DNA of 10,413 bases from an uncultured Pseudomonadota bacterium (GTDB lineage: Bacteria > Pseudomonadota > Gammaproteobacteria > Burkholderiales > SG8-39): positions 1 through 10,413 of the forward strand of contig CAIPGJ010000664.1 of NCBI GenBank assembly GCA_903864555.1. Direction: 5' to 3'. The notes beneath the pieces were generated by a model. The model was given only the letters and a program-made list of their open reading frames with translations. It did no database searches and was not told where the DNA came from. The first letter of the stretch is position 1. The number at the start of each line of letters is the position of its first letter. Shown piece after piece: positions 1 through 7,211 of this stretch. Position numbers and translations under genes: made by a program.

Positions 1-489
1 CCGGACGGCGATCGCATCATCGAGATCGCCATCATTGTCACCAACGCCCAGCTGGACACCGTCGCCGAGGCGCCGGTGCTGGTGGTCCACCAGTCCGACG
101 AGATCCTCGATGGCATGGATGCCTGGAACAAGGGCACGCACGGCCGGTCCGGCCTGATCGACCGCATCAAGGTTTCCACGCTCAATGAAGCCCAGGTCGA
201 GGAACAGATGCTCGCCTTTCTCGTTCAGCACGTGCCGGTGCGTACCTCGCCCATGTGCGGCAACTCGATTTGTCAGGACCGCCGCTTCCTGGCGCGCTGG
301 ATGCCCAAGCTCGAGGCCTATTTCCACTACCGCAACCTCGATGTGTCCACGCTCAAGGAACTGGTGAAGCGCTGGAAGCCGGAACTGGCCAAGGGCCTGA
401 CCAAGCATGGCAAGCACGAAGCACTGGCCGACATCCAGGAGTCGATCGAGGAACTGAAGTACTACCGCGAGCATTTCCTGCGCGTCTGA
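1..489 (+). CDS. orn: Oligoribonuclease, 3' part (5' end outside window)
   Basis: Orn is a cytoplasmic 3'-to-5' exoribonuclease of the DEDDh family. It degrades 2-5 nt RNA fragments, including pGpG from c-di-GMP turnover, to mononucleotides. The frame is open from base 1, giving 162 residues with no start in view. Visible motifs are [45 protein letters not shown] and [14 protein letters not shown]. The first catalytic D-x-E lies upstream of the window. The other three catalytic residues are present at in-window residues D93, H139 and D144. They keep the same spacing as E. coli D112, H158 and D163, which implies 19 missing residues and a 181-residue protein, the normal family length. The gene converges on pgi with only 45 bp between them. 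Identification is secure; the only limit is the missing N-terminus. Confidence 0.97.
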   Translation, partial: PDGDRIIEIAIIVTNAQLDTVAEAPVLVVHQSDEILDGMDAWNKGTHGRSGLIDRIKVSTLNEAQVEEQMLAFLVQHVPVRTSPMCGNSICQDRRFLARWMPKLEAYFHYRNLDVSTLKELVKRWKPELAKGLTKHGKHEALADIQESIEELKYYREHFLRV

Positions 490-534
490 AGCGCGGCCGC
501 CTCGGCCAATCCAGTCCCCCTTCGTGCTGTATTT
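490..534. terminator. Convergent gap orn/pgi with a short GC hairpin
   Basis: The 45 bp between the convergent orn and pgi stop codons contain an inverted repeat GGCCG-CCT-CGGCC at 495-507, six bases after the orn stop. A second perfect inverted repeat, CCGGCG-N5-CGCCGG at 538-554, covers the last codons and stop side of pgi. Neither is followed by a T-run in either direction, so a classical intrinsic terminator is not supported. The hairpins may protect 3' ends after Rho-dependent termination. This is inference only. Confidence 0.25.
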
Positions 535-2127
535 CTACCGGCGCCACTCGCCGGCTTGCGCCACCAGCGCCCGGGTGGAGGCATCCAGCGTCGCCATCTC
601 GCCTTTTTCGATGGCGCGCGCCAGTACCTTCCCCAGTTCCACGCCCCACTGGTCGAAGGGGTTGATGCCCAGCAGGCAGGCTTCGGCGAACACCTTGTGC
701 TCGTAGAGCGCCACCAGTTGTCCCAGTGTGCGCGGGGTGAGTCGGCGGATCAGCAGCGTGCTGGAAGGCCGGTTGCCCTGGGAGATGCGCGGCGGGTCCA
801 TTTCACCCAGTAGGTCCGAACCCGACATCAGCGCCGCTCCTTGTGCCAGGGCATTGGCCACCAGCATCTGCTGGGCGGCCTGGTCTTCGACGCTGCCCTC
901 CAGGGCGGCCTGCACCGGCACGATGAAATCGACCGGCACCAGATGCGTGCCCTGCAACAGCAACTGGTGGAAGGAATGTTGCGTGACAGTGCCGGAACCG
1001 CCCCACAGGATGGCTGAGCTTGGGTGTTCCAGTGGGCTGCCAGTGCGGTCGACGCGCTTGCCATTGGATTCCATCTGCAACTGCTGCAGGTAATCGGGCA
1101 ACAGGCGCAGATCCTCGCTGTAGGCGAGCACGGCATGTGACTGGGCACCGAAGAAGCAGACATACCAGACCGACAGCATCGCCATCAGCACCGGCAGGTT
1201 GGCTTCGGCAGGCGCCTGCAGGAAGTGCTCATCCATGCTGTGTGCGCCTTCGAGCATTTCCTCGAAGGCATCCGGACCGGCGGCGATGGCCACTGGCAGG
1301 CCGACGGCGGACCACAGCGAATAGCGTCCGCCCACCCAGTCCCACATGGGAAATACATGCGAAGCGGCGATGCCGAAAGCGGTGGCCTTGTCGGGCGCTG
1401 CGGTGGCTGCGGCGAAGTGCCTCCCCAGGTGCGCTTCGGCGCCGGCACCCAGTCCGGCCAGCAGCCAGGCCCGGGCACGCCGGGCATTGGACAGCGTTTC
1501 CACCGTGGTGAAGGTTTTCGAGGCCACGATGAACAGGGTTTCGGCAGGATCAAGCCCGGCCAGCACCGCATCCAGGTCCGCAGGGTCGGCATTGGAAACG
1601 AAATGCACCCGGACTTGCGACTGCAGCAGGGGTCGCAGCGCGGACACTGCCATGCGCGGGCCCAGGTCCGACCCGCCCACACCCAGATTGACGACCTGGC
1701 GCAGCGTCTTTCCCGAGGCGCCCTGCATGCGCCCGGCCAGCATGTTTTCGGCAAAGCTGCGCATGCGCTGGCGCACCTCGCGCACCTGCGGCATGACGTC
1801 CACGCTCTGCGGGAATCGTTCGGCCTGCGAGCGCAATGCCATGTGCAGGGCAGGGCGGTCCTCGGTGTTGTTGACCTTGTCGCCGGCGAACAGGCGTGTG
1901 CGCCAGCCCTCGATGTCCTGCTGTTTCGCCAGCGTCAGCAGCAGCTTCAGGGTTTCATTGCTGATGCGGTGCTTGGAGTAATCAAGCAGCAGCCCGTCCA
2001 GTTCGATGCGCAGGCGTGAAGCACGCGCTGGATCGGCGGCGAACAGATCGCGCAGATGCACCTGGCCGGTGTCACGGTGATGGGCAAGCAGGGCCTGCCA
2101 GGCAGGACTTTGGATCAGATTGGGCAT
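535..2127 (-). CDS. pgi: Glucose-6-phosphate isomerase
   Basis: This cytoplasmic enzyme interconverts glucose 6-phosphate and fructose 6-phosphate in glycolysis and gluconeogenesis. Numbered from the ATG at 2127 (530 residues), both family signatures are present: DWVGGRYSLWSAVG at 263-276 and GINPFDQWGVELGK at 487-500. Other conserved blocks are NTEDRPALHMALR near 87-99, LGVGGSDLGP near 148-157, SKTFTTVETL from 203 and QMESNGK near 351-357. The expected catalytic residues E353, H384 and K500 are all there. The frame extends upstream to a TTG at 2166 (543 residues), but neither start has a recognisable ribosome binding site. I prefer the ATG because its N-terminus (MPNLIQSPAWQAL) lines up with the short N-terminus of E. 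coli Pgi. The glycosyltransferase gene ends 154 bp upstream on the same strand, so co-transcription is possible. I found no convincing promoter in that gap. Confidence 0.97.
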   Translation of the reverse strand: MPNLIQSPAWQALLAHHRDTGQVHLRDLFAADPARASRLRIELDGLLLDYSKHRISNETLKLLLTLAKQQDIEGWRTRLFAGDKVNNTEDRPALHMALRSQAERFPQSVDVMPQVREVRQRMRSFAENMLAGRMQGASGKTLRQVVNLGVGGSDLGPRMAVSALRPLLQSQVRVHFVSNADPADLDAVLAGLDPAETLFIVASKTFTTVETLSNARRARAWLLAGLGAGAEAHLGRHFAAATAAPDKATAFGIAASHVFPMWDWVGGRYSLWSAVGLPVAIAAGPDAFEEMLEGAHSMDEHFLQAPAEANLPVLMAMLSVWYVCFFGAQSHAVLAYSEDLRLLPDYLQQLQMESNGKRVDRTGSPLEHPSSAILWGGSGTVTQHSFHQLLLQGTHLVPVDFIVPVQAALEGSVEDQAAQQMLVANALAQGAALMSGSDLLGEMDPPRISQGNRPSSTLLIRRLTPRTLGQLVALYEHKVFAEACLLGINPFDQWGVELGKVLARAIEKGEMATLDASTRALVAQAGEWRR

Positions 2128-2281
2128 GTAGTGGTCGAGATCAGCGGTTGTGGAGGTTGTGAACAAGGCCGGAGCAGAGTCGTACCCAAGCCTGGCAAGT
2201 TGCGGAAATGACTAGCTTGATCAGGAAATGTGAATCTGGCAATCACGGATTGCTGCGGCGGTTTGCTGCAGTCCTGCGCCA

Positions 2282-4024
2282 TCAATCCCTCACGTAGAGA
2301 CGGAAGCGCTCGCGATCGCGTGGGCGGTTGCCTTCCCAGATGCGGCGCCATCCCGGCTCGAGTGCATCGGGTTGGGGGCGTGAGTCTGGCTGGGCGCGCG
2401 CATCGGCCTGCACCAGCAGCATCCTGCATTGACGCCGCGTGCCGGGCGGGCTCATGGCTTCCCGCCGTTGCGTCACCACGCCGGCGTAATAGTGGAACAC
2501 GGCCCGTTGCGCCTCACCCAGTCCGATGCTTTCGATGCACCCGCCAGGCGCAGGTCTGGCCGACTTCACGGCTGCCGCAAGCGAACCCGCCACCGGGGCG
2601 TAGGTTTTTCCGTAATCGATCCAGGGCAGCCACAGACTCATCACCAGGCCCCACAGCAGGGTGATTCCGCCCGCCCAGAAGGCCGTGCTGCGGTGGGGCG
2701 AGCGTTCGCTGCGGGCAAGCAGCCACAGCCACAGCAGGCTCAGCACCAGCGCAATGATCACTGCGCTGACATCCAGGCGCGCGACGAAACCGGGTTCCAG
2801 CTTGCTGAAATTGCGGGCCAACCGTTCCGGCGTGCCCGTGATCATGGCGATCCATCCCAGCCACACCAGCGCGCCCAGGGTGGTGAAGGTCATGGCGCCG
2901 AACCAGGCGAAGGAACTGGCGGTGCTGCGGCGCAGGGCTGGCACCGCGGCACCGGCAAGCAGGGCCAGCACCAGCATCAGCGGCATGGCATGGACTTCAT
3001 TGATGTCACGATTGCAGGCAAACAGGACTATCGCCAGCAGCGTGCCGGCCATGAGCGGCAGCACCGCATCGTTCTTCAACCGCCAGCGCCGGTCATAAAC
3101 AGCCCACACGGCCAGCGGCCAGGCGGGCCAGGCCGCCCAGGACAGCAGTTGCAACTGCCGCAAGCCGCGCTGCAGGGTCCAGGTCGTCTGGTGCCATTGG
3201 GACTGCCACCATTGGGTCGCCATGCCCTCGCCCTGATGCCGCAGCGCGGCATACCAGGCGAGCGAGGCCAGCAGGGCGATGACGAAGCCCGCAGCGAGGA
3301 AGCGGAGGTGCCGGCGATTGCGCCAGGCGCTACCCAGCGCGGGCGCCAGCAGGGCGGCCAGCAGCGGCACCAGTGCCGGCGCCGGGCCTTTGCTCCACAG
3401 CATCAGCCCCAAGCCCAGGCCAAAGCACAGGCCGCCCCGCAGCCAGGCGGTGCCACGGGCATGGGCAAATCCATACCAGGCCAGTGCCATCCCGGTGAGC
3501 GCGGCATTCTCCGCCAGCACTTCGTGGGCGTGCACGAATAATCCCAGCAATCCCAGCAGCACCAGAGCGGCGCCATCGCCTTCAGCCGATGCGGCCGGCG
3601 CGCCATGCTCGTCGCGGCGGAACCATTCGCGGCCGGCTGCACGTACCAGCCACAGCGTGGCGGCCAGGCACAGCGCACTGGCCAGGCGCGCGCCCTCATG
3701 TGGCTGCAGCAGCGGCGAGAGCAGCTTGGCGCACAGCGCAGCCAGCGCGTAGAACAGCGGGCCATCGGCAAGATAGGGCTCCCCCGCAAGCTGTGGCAGC
3801 AGCCAGTGGATGCCGCCTCCGGTGAGCATCTGGTGCACGATGCCGATGCCGATCGCATCCTCGGCCTTCCAGGGGCTGTGGTTGAACAGCCCGATGAAGA
3901 GGTAGCACGCCACCAGTAGCCACAGTCCACCGGCAGGCAGCGGCAGCGGGACGGGGCCGCCGCGGTACCAGGTCTTGGCTTTGTCCTGGTCCTGACCCTG
4001 ACCCTGACTCTGGCTCTCGCTCAT
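2282..4024 (-). CDS. GT-C membrane glycosyltransferase (ArnT/PMT-like)
   Basis: This 580-residue inner-membrane protein has about 11-12 hydrophobic segments, roughly between residues 33 and 480. Examples are 33-48, 86-106, 152-166, 199-230, 242-260, 320-337, 347-364, 372-396, 418-437 and 449-469. A soluble tail of about 100 residues follows. The first large periplasmic loop carries WKAEDAIGIGIVHQML (52-67) and GEPYLADGPLFYAL (81-94). This is the layout of the DxD-type loop in GT-C enzymes such as ArnT and protein O-mannosyltransferases, which move a sugar from an undecaprenyl- or dolichyl-phosphate donor. E55/D56 and D88 are the likely acidic site residues. Donor and acceptor cannot be told from sequence; lipid A, a surface glycan or protein are all possible. 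The N-terminus is Gln-rich and encoded by hexamer repeats. The ATG overlaps the protease stop by 4 bp (ATGA), indicating translational coupling with the M48 gene. Confidence 0.85.
   Translation of the reverse strand: MSESQSQGQGQDQDKAKTWYRGGPVPLPLPAGGLWLLVACYLFIGLFNHSPWKAEDAIGIGIVHQMLTGGGIHWLLPQLAGEPYLADGPLFYALAALCAKLLSPLLQPHEGARLASALCLAATLWLVRAAGREWFRRDEHGAPAASAEGDGAALVLLGLLGLFVHAHEVLAENAALTGMALAWYGFAHARGTAWLRGGLCFGLGLGLMLWSKGPAPALVPLLAALLAPALGSAWRNRRHLRFLAAGFVIALLASLAWYAALRHQGEGMATQWWQSQWHQTTWTLQRGLRQLQLLSWAAWPAWPLAVWAVYDRRWRLKNDAVLPLMAGTLLAIVLFACNRDINEVHAMPLMLVLALLAGAAVPALRRSTASSFAWFGAMTFTTLGALVWLGWIAMITGTPERLARNFSKLEPGFVARLDVSAVIIALVLSLLWLWLLARSERSPHRSTAFWAGGITLLWGLVMSLWLPWIDYGKTYAPVAGSLAAAVKSARPAPGGCIESIGLGEAQRAVFHYYAGVVTQRREAMSPPGTRRQCRMLLVQADARAQPDSRPQPDALEPGWRRIWEGNRPRDRERFRLYVRD
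3983..4018 (-). repeat. Imperfect 6-bp tandem repeat at N-terminus of the glycosyltransferase
   Basis: Six consecutive hexamers read on the plus strand as GTCCTG twice, ACCCTG twice, ACTCTG and GCTCTC. They encode the SESQSQGQGQDQD-type start of the glycosyltransferase, immediately after its start codon. Because the unit is 6 bp, gain or loss of copies would change the cytoplasmic N-terminus by two residues without breaking the frame. Copies have already diverged, so recent slippage is not evident. Confidence 0.6.
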
Positions 4025-5481
4025 TCGATCACCTTCAGGGTGCGACCTGCGACCGGCTCGCCGGACGGGTAGAGCGCGTTGACCAGACGCAGCCAGCCTT
4101 CGGCGTTGTCACCCAGGGGCGAGTTGCGCGTCAGCGCGGCAAAGCGGGTGCCTGCTTCGGCGCGCACCAGGCGGATGCGCAGCGGCTGGGCCAGTTTGCG
4201 CTCCTCGGCGGTCAGGGTATGGAAGGAGCGCACCACCTGGCGCATGCCCTCGAGGGAGCGCCGCCAGGCCTCTTCATTCTGGGCTGCGCCATTGAAGAGG
4301 TAGGCATGCTGGCCGAGGTAGATCACGGCGAGCAGGCGGCCGCGCAACTCGGTGCGGGCTGCCGGGAGGCCGTTGATGGCCGAGACGTCGATGTCGGTTG
4401 CGGCATTGCGGGTTACCCGGCGGATGACCGCCGCAGGTGTTTCGTCGGGCTTCCTGTCCTGGGCGAGTTCAATGCGTGCCGCATTCCCGGGCGCTATCAC
4501 CAGCAGCCGGTCGGGCAGGTTCTGCAACCGCCAACCGGTCGGCGCCTGCAGCGCAAAGCCCAGTTCCGGATGGTAGAAATTCTGCCCGCGGCGGATGCCT
4601 TCGCGGGCACTGTCGCCGAACACCATGCCTTCGCTGCGTTTCAGGAAGGGTTCGCGCGGATCTTCGCCTTTGCCGGTGCGCAGCCCGTCGGCCGCAGCCA
4701 CCACTTCCTTCAGGCGCTGGTCATTTTCCGGGTGGGAGGCAAACACGCCGTGATAACGCTGCGCTTCGCGTCCCTCGCGTTTGGCCGCCTCTGCATCGAA
4801 CAACTCCTGGTTCTTCAGCACACCGATGACACGGATCATGGCCTGCGGGTCGTAGCCGGCACGCGCCAGATATTCTGCCCCCAGCCGGTCGGCTTCCAGC
4901 TCGTGGTCGCGCCCATAGCCGGCCAGCAGCGCATTGCCGAGCAGTCCGGTGAGGTTCTGCGCACCCGACTGCCGCATGGCCGGGCTGATGGCGCCCAGCA
5001 ATCCCGCCACCAGCTGTGCGCCGGTGTGTGCGGTCATCTGACGCACGCCGTGGCGCGCGGTGACATGGCCTATCTCGTGGGCGAGCACGGCGGCGACTTC
5101 CGCTTCGGAATTGAGGAAAGCGAGGATGCCGCGGGTGATATAGATGTAGCCCCCCGGCAGGGCGAAGGCATTCACCTCCGGGCTGTCGAGCAGGGTGAAG
5201 CGGTATTGCAGGTTGGTGCGGTGGCTGCCGCGGGCGAGTTTCTGGCCGATGGCCTCGATATAGGCCTGCAAGCCGTTATGGTCGTAAAGCGAATACTGTT
5301 TTTTCACGTCCTGGTCGGCCTGCCGTCCCAGGCTGAGTTCCTGGGCCTCCGACATCAGCACGACTTCCGGGTTGCCGCTGACCGGGTTGGTGGCACAGCC
5401 GGCCAGCCCTCCTGCTGCGAGCAGGATCGGCAGGGCGGCAGCCGCAAGCTTCAATCGGGTGGCCAGTCTGTCTGGAAGCAT
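4021..5481 (-). CDS. M48-family metalloprotease, lipoprotein (YfgC/BepA-like)
   Basis: This is a predicted zinc-dependent endopeptidase of the periplasm, 486 residues. The N-terminus is a lipoprotein signal peptide: basic n-region (RLATRLK), hydrophobic stretch 12-28 and lipobox LAGC with Cys29. The M48 catalytic domain spans about 40-265. It has the zinc motif HEIGH at 135-139, the ELEAD motif at 194-198 supplying the third ligand, and FASHP at 247-251, which matches the conserved His loop of BepA-type proteases. Family members remove or degrade misassembled outer-membrane proteins. About 190 further residues (roughly 300-486) lack the TPR repeats of E. coli BepA. They instead hold two regions I recognise only as typical of bacterial 'putative Zn-dependent protease' relatives, the last one (from about 421) LysM-like in feel. 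The ATG is preceded by a weak GGACGAG, 1 nt away. The gene starts 15 bp after the rpmE terminator and overlaps the glycosyltransferase gene by 4 bp. Confidence 0.93.
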   Translation of the reverse strand: MLPDRLATRLKLAAAALPILLAAGGLAGCATNPVSGNPEVVLMSEAQELSLGRQADQDVKKQYSLYDHNGLQAYIEAIGQKLARGSHRTNLQYRFTLLDSPEVNAFALPGGYIYITRGILAFLNSEAEVAAVLAHEIGHVTARHGVRQMTAHTGAQLVAGLLGAISPAMRQSGAQNLTGLLGNALLAGYGRDHELEADRLGAEYLARAGYDPQAMIRVIGVLKNQELFDAEAAKREGREAQRYHGVFASHPENDQRLKEVVAAADGLRTGKGEDPREPFLKRSEGMVFGDSAREGIRRGQNFYHPELGFALQAPTGWRLQNLPDRLLVIAPGNAARIELAQDRKPDETPAAVIRRVTRNAATDIDVSAINGLPAARTELRGRLLAVIYLGQHAYLFNGAAQNEEAWRRSLEGMRQVVRSFHTLTAEERKLAQPLRIRLVRAEAGTRFAALTRNSPLGDNAEGWLRLVNALYPSGEPVAGRTLKVIE

Positions 5482-5496
5482 GCTCGTCCGACCAAC

Positions 5497-5520
5497 AAAA
5501 AAGGCAGCCGAGGCTGCCTT
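5497..5520 (-). terminator. Intrinsic terminator of rpmE
   Basis: On the minus strand, AAGGCAGC-CTCG-GCTGCCTT (5520 to 5501) forms a perfect 8-bp stem with a tetraloop. The last two stem bases and the next four are all T, giving a run of six (5502 to 5497). It lies 25 bp after the rpmE stop. A second 10-bp inverted repeat shares its 3' arm: CTCGGCTGCC is at 5529-5538 and GGCAGCCGAG at 5503-5512 on the plus strand. The mRNA 3' arm can therefore pair with either of two upstream arms, and both pairings end at the same T-run. The protease ATG follows only 15 bp later. Confidence 0.9.
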
Positions 5521-5544
5521 CTTGCAGTCTCGGCTGCCCTGGTA

Positions 5545-5781
5545 TCAGGCAGCAGCCGGGGCGGCTTTCTTGGCGCCGGTCTTGCTGGCGTATTTTTGGC
5601 GGAATTTTTCGACGCGACCAGCGGTGTCCAGCATCTTCTGCTTGCCCGTGTAGAACGGGTGGCAGGCGGCACAGACTTCAACGTGCAGCGCGCGGCCCAA
5701 GGTCGAGCGCGTCGTGAAAGTGTGGCCGCAGGAGCAGGTGACCGGCGTGTCCTGGTAATTCGGATGTCCTTCGGCTTTCAT
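5545..5781 (-). CDS. rpmE: 50S ribosomal protein L31 (bL31), zinc-binding form
   Basis: bL31 sits on the central protuberance of the large ribosomal subunit and helps form an intersubunit bridge. The 78-residue product begins MKAEGHPNY. It has [32 protein letters not shown] and DTAGRVEKF in the family order. All four zinc-ligand cysteines are present (C16, C18, C37, C40), so this is the C+ form rather than the zinc-independent paralogue. A 14-residue Ala/Lys-rich tail ([14 protein letters not shown]) extends past the E. coli C-terminus. The frame is open further upstream, but AAGGA at 5789-5793 lies 7 nt before the ATG at 5781. It is only 1 nt before the other ATG at 5787, which argues for 5781. 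The gene follows rho and has its own promoter and terminator. Confidence 0.97.
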   Translation of the reverse strand: MKAEGHPNYQDTPVTCSCGHTFTTRSTLGRALHVEVCAACHPFYTGKQKMLDTAGRVEKFRQKYASKTGAKKAAPAAA

Positions 5782-5802
5782 GTCCATGTCCTTGATAGAT
5801 TT

Positions 5803-5834
5803 CACCGTTTCTGGCGGTGCGCACAGAGGGTGCG
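5803..5834 (-). promoter_or_regulatory. rpmE leader: two abutting hairpins before the RBS
   Basis: The predicted 5' leader of rpmE is about 58 nt (about 5839 to 5782). It holds two directly adjoining inverted repeats: CGCAC-N5-GTGCG at 5820-5834 and CACCG-N7-CGGTG at 5803-5819. The second ends 9 nt before the AAGGA ribosome binding site. E. coli rpmE is autogenously controlled by L31 acting on its own mRNA leader, and compact leader structures are known for rpmE in several phyla. That this leader works the same way is inference from position and shape. Confidence 0.45.
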
Positions 5835-5845
5835 AAAGGGCAACG

Positions 5846-5874
5846 ATTATCCCAGAAACCCCGTTATTAATCAA
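5846..5874 (-). promoter_or_regulatory. sigma70-type promoter for rpmE
   Basis: On the minus strand, TTGATT (-35; plus-strand AATCAA at 5869-5874) and GATAAT (-10; plus-strand ATTATC at 5846-5851) are separated by exactly 17 bp. The -35 matches consensus at 4 of 6 positions and the -10 at 5 of 6. A TG just upstream of the -10 (CTGGGATAAT) adds partial extended -10 character. Predicted transcription start is about 5839, which leaves a 58-nt leader before the rpmE ATG. This lets L31 be made independently of rho. Confidence 0.8.
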
Positions 5875-5899
5875 TAGTGTGTTCAGCAGCAGCTTTGCA

Positions 5900-5935
5900 G
5901 ATGGGGGCGGAAAGCGAAAACAACCCTCCCCCATC
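5900..5935 (-). repeat. 8-bp inverted repeat downstream of rho
   Basis: GATGGGGG (5900-5907) and CCCCCATC (5928-5935) form a perfect 8-bp inverted repeat with a 20-nt loop, starting 17 bp after the rho stop and upstream of the rpmE promoter. No T-run follows on the minus strand, so it is not a standard intrinsic terminator. It could stabilise the rho mRNA 3' end or separate rho from rpmE. Confidence 0.4.
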
Positions 5936-5951
5936 CTCCTGCGACCGGGTC

Positions 5952-7211
5952 TCAGCCCCGCCGCATCGAATCGAAAAAGTCTCCGTTGTTCTTGGTGTTG
6001 CGGATCTTGTCCACCAGGAACTCGGCCGCCTCCAGATCATCCATCGGGTACAGCAGCTTTCTCAGCACCCAGATCTTCTGCAGGATGGCCGGGTCAATCA
6101 GCAGTTCCTCGCGCCGGGTGCCGGAGCGATTCACGTTGATGGCCGGGAAAATACGTTTTTCATACATGCGCCGGTCAAGATGGATTTCCATGTTGCCGGT
6201 GCCCTTGAACTCTTCGTAGATCACGTCGTCCATGCGGCTGCCGGTGTCGATCAGGGCCGTCGCCAGGATGGTCAGCGAGCCGCCTTCCTCGACATTGCGT
6301 GCCGCGCCGAAGAAGCGCTTGGGGCGCTGCAGGGCATTGGCATCGACACCACCGGTGAGCACCTTGCCGGAGGCCGGCACCACGGTGTTGTAGGCGCGCG
6401 CGAGGCGGGTGATGGAGTCCAGCAGGATCACCACGTCCTTCTTGTGCTCCACCAGGCGCTTGGCTTTCTCGATCACCATTTCGGCGACCTGCACGTGGCG
6501 CGTGGCCGGCTCGTCGAAGGTGGAGGCGACCACTTCGCCGCGCACCGTGCGCGTCATTTCGGTCACTTCCTCGGGCCGCTCGTCGATCAGCAGCACGATG
6601 AGGACGACGTTCGGATCCTGCGCCGTGATGGCATGTGCCAGTTGCTGCATCAGCACCGTCTTGCCGGCCTTGGGCGGGGACACGATCAGGCCGCGCTGGC
6701 CCTTGCCGATCGGCGCGATGATGTCGATGATGCGTGAGGTGATGTTCTCCTCGCCCTTGATGTCGCGTTCCAGGCGCAGCTGCTTGTCCGGATGCAGTGG
6801 CGTCAGGTTCTCGAACAGGATCTTGTGCTTGGACGCCTCGGGCTTGTCCGAGTTGACCTTGTCCACCTTCACCAGCGCGAAATAACGCTCGCCATCCTTG
6901 GGCGTGCGGATCTCGCCTTCTATGGTGTCGCCGGTGTGCAGATTGAAGCGGCGGATCTGCGAGGGCGACACGTAGATGTCGTCAGTCGATGCCAGGTAGG
7001 AGGTGTCGGGCGAGCGCAGGAAGCCGAAGCCGTCGGGCAGCACCTCGAGGGTGCCGTCGCCGTAGATGCATTCGCCGCGCTTGGCGCGGTTCTTCAGGAT
7101 CGCGAAGATCAGCTCCTGCTTGCGCAGACGGTTGGCACCTTCCACCTCGTACTGGGTGGCCATCTCCAGGAGCGCGCTGACGTGCAGATGCTTCAGTTCC
7201 GACAAGTGCAT
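5952..7211 (-). CDS. rho: Transcription termination factor Rho
   Basis: Rho is a hexameric RNA-dependent ATPase/helicase that loads on C-rich unstructured RNA and ends transcription. From the ATG at 7211 the product is 419 residues, the same as E. coli, and numbering matches directly. It has the N-terminal three-helix region (MHLSELK...[11 protein letters not shown]), the cold-shock-like RNA-binding domain with GFGFLR at 61-66, and Walker A PPKAGKT at 179-185 with K181 and K184. Catalytic E211, Walker B LLD with D265, the Q-loop region near 278-290 and arginine finger R366 are all present. AAGG lies 5 nt before this ATG. The frame stays open 60 codons further to an ATG at 7391 without a ribosome binding site. 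That would add a basic-then-acidic, low-complexity extension, which I think is untranslated leader. trxA is upstream and rpmE downstream on the same strand. Confidence 0.96.
   Translation of the reverse strand: MHLSELKHLHVSALLEMATQYEVEGANRLRKQELIFAILKNRAKRGECIYGDGTLEVLPDGFGFLRSPDTSYLASTDDIYVSPSQIRRFNLHTGDTIEGEIRTPKDGERYFALVKVDKVNSDKPEASKHKILFENLTPLHPDKQLRLERDIKGEENITSRIIDIIAPIGKGQRGLIVSPPKAGKTVLMQQLAHAITAQDPNVVLIVLLIDERPEEVTEMTRTVRGEVVASTFDEPATRHVQVAEMVIEKAKRLVEHKKDVVILLDSITRLARAYNTVVPASGKVLTGGVDANALQRPKRFFGAARNVEEGGSLTILATALIDTGSRMDDVIYEEFKGTGNMEIHLDRRMYEKRIFPAINVNRSGTRREELLIDPAILQKIWVLRKLLYPMDDLEAAEFLVDKIRNTKNNGDFFDSMRRG

Noticed and set aside
1225..2019. 264-codon plus-strand frame opposite pgi
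   Set aside because: Antisense to the conserved pgi coding sequence; no recognisable protein features.
2128..2166. TTG start for pgi at 2166
   Set aside because: Rare start codon without a ribosome binding site; the ATG at 2127 fits the homologous N-terminus better. Not excluded.
2429..3541. 370-codon plus-strand frame opposite the glycosyltransferase
   Set aside because: The translation is Q/G/R/P-rich low complexity, as expected from the reverse of hydrophobic membrane codons; no domain or ribosome binding site.
5482..5547. L31-protease fusion by stop-codon read-through
   Set aside because: The protease ATG is in frame with the rpmE stop and no other stop lies between, but a strong terminator separates them and the protease has a lipoprotein signal that needs a free N-terminus.
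4219..5877. 552-codon open frame on the plus strand across the M48 protease and rpmE genes
   Set aside because: It is fully antisense to two well-identified genes, has no family resemblance, and is the long mirror frame expected in GC-rich DNA.
5782..5934. 51-residue N-terminal extension of L31 from 5934
   Set aside because: It would have to be translated across the rpmE promoter and leader. The ATG at 5781 has an ideally spaced AAGGA and matches the family start.
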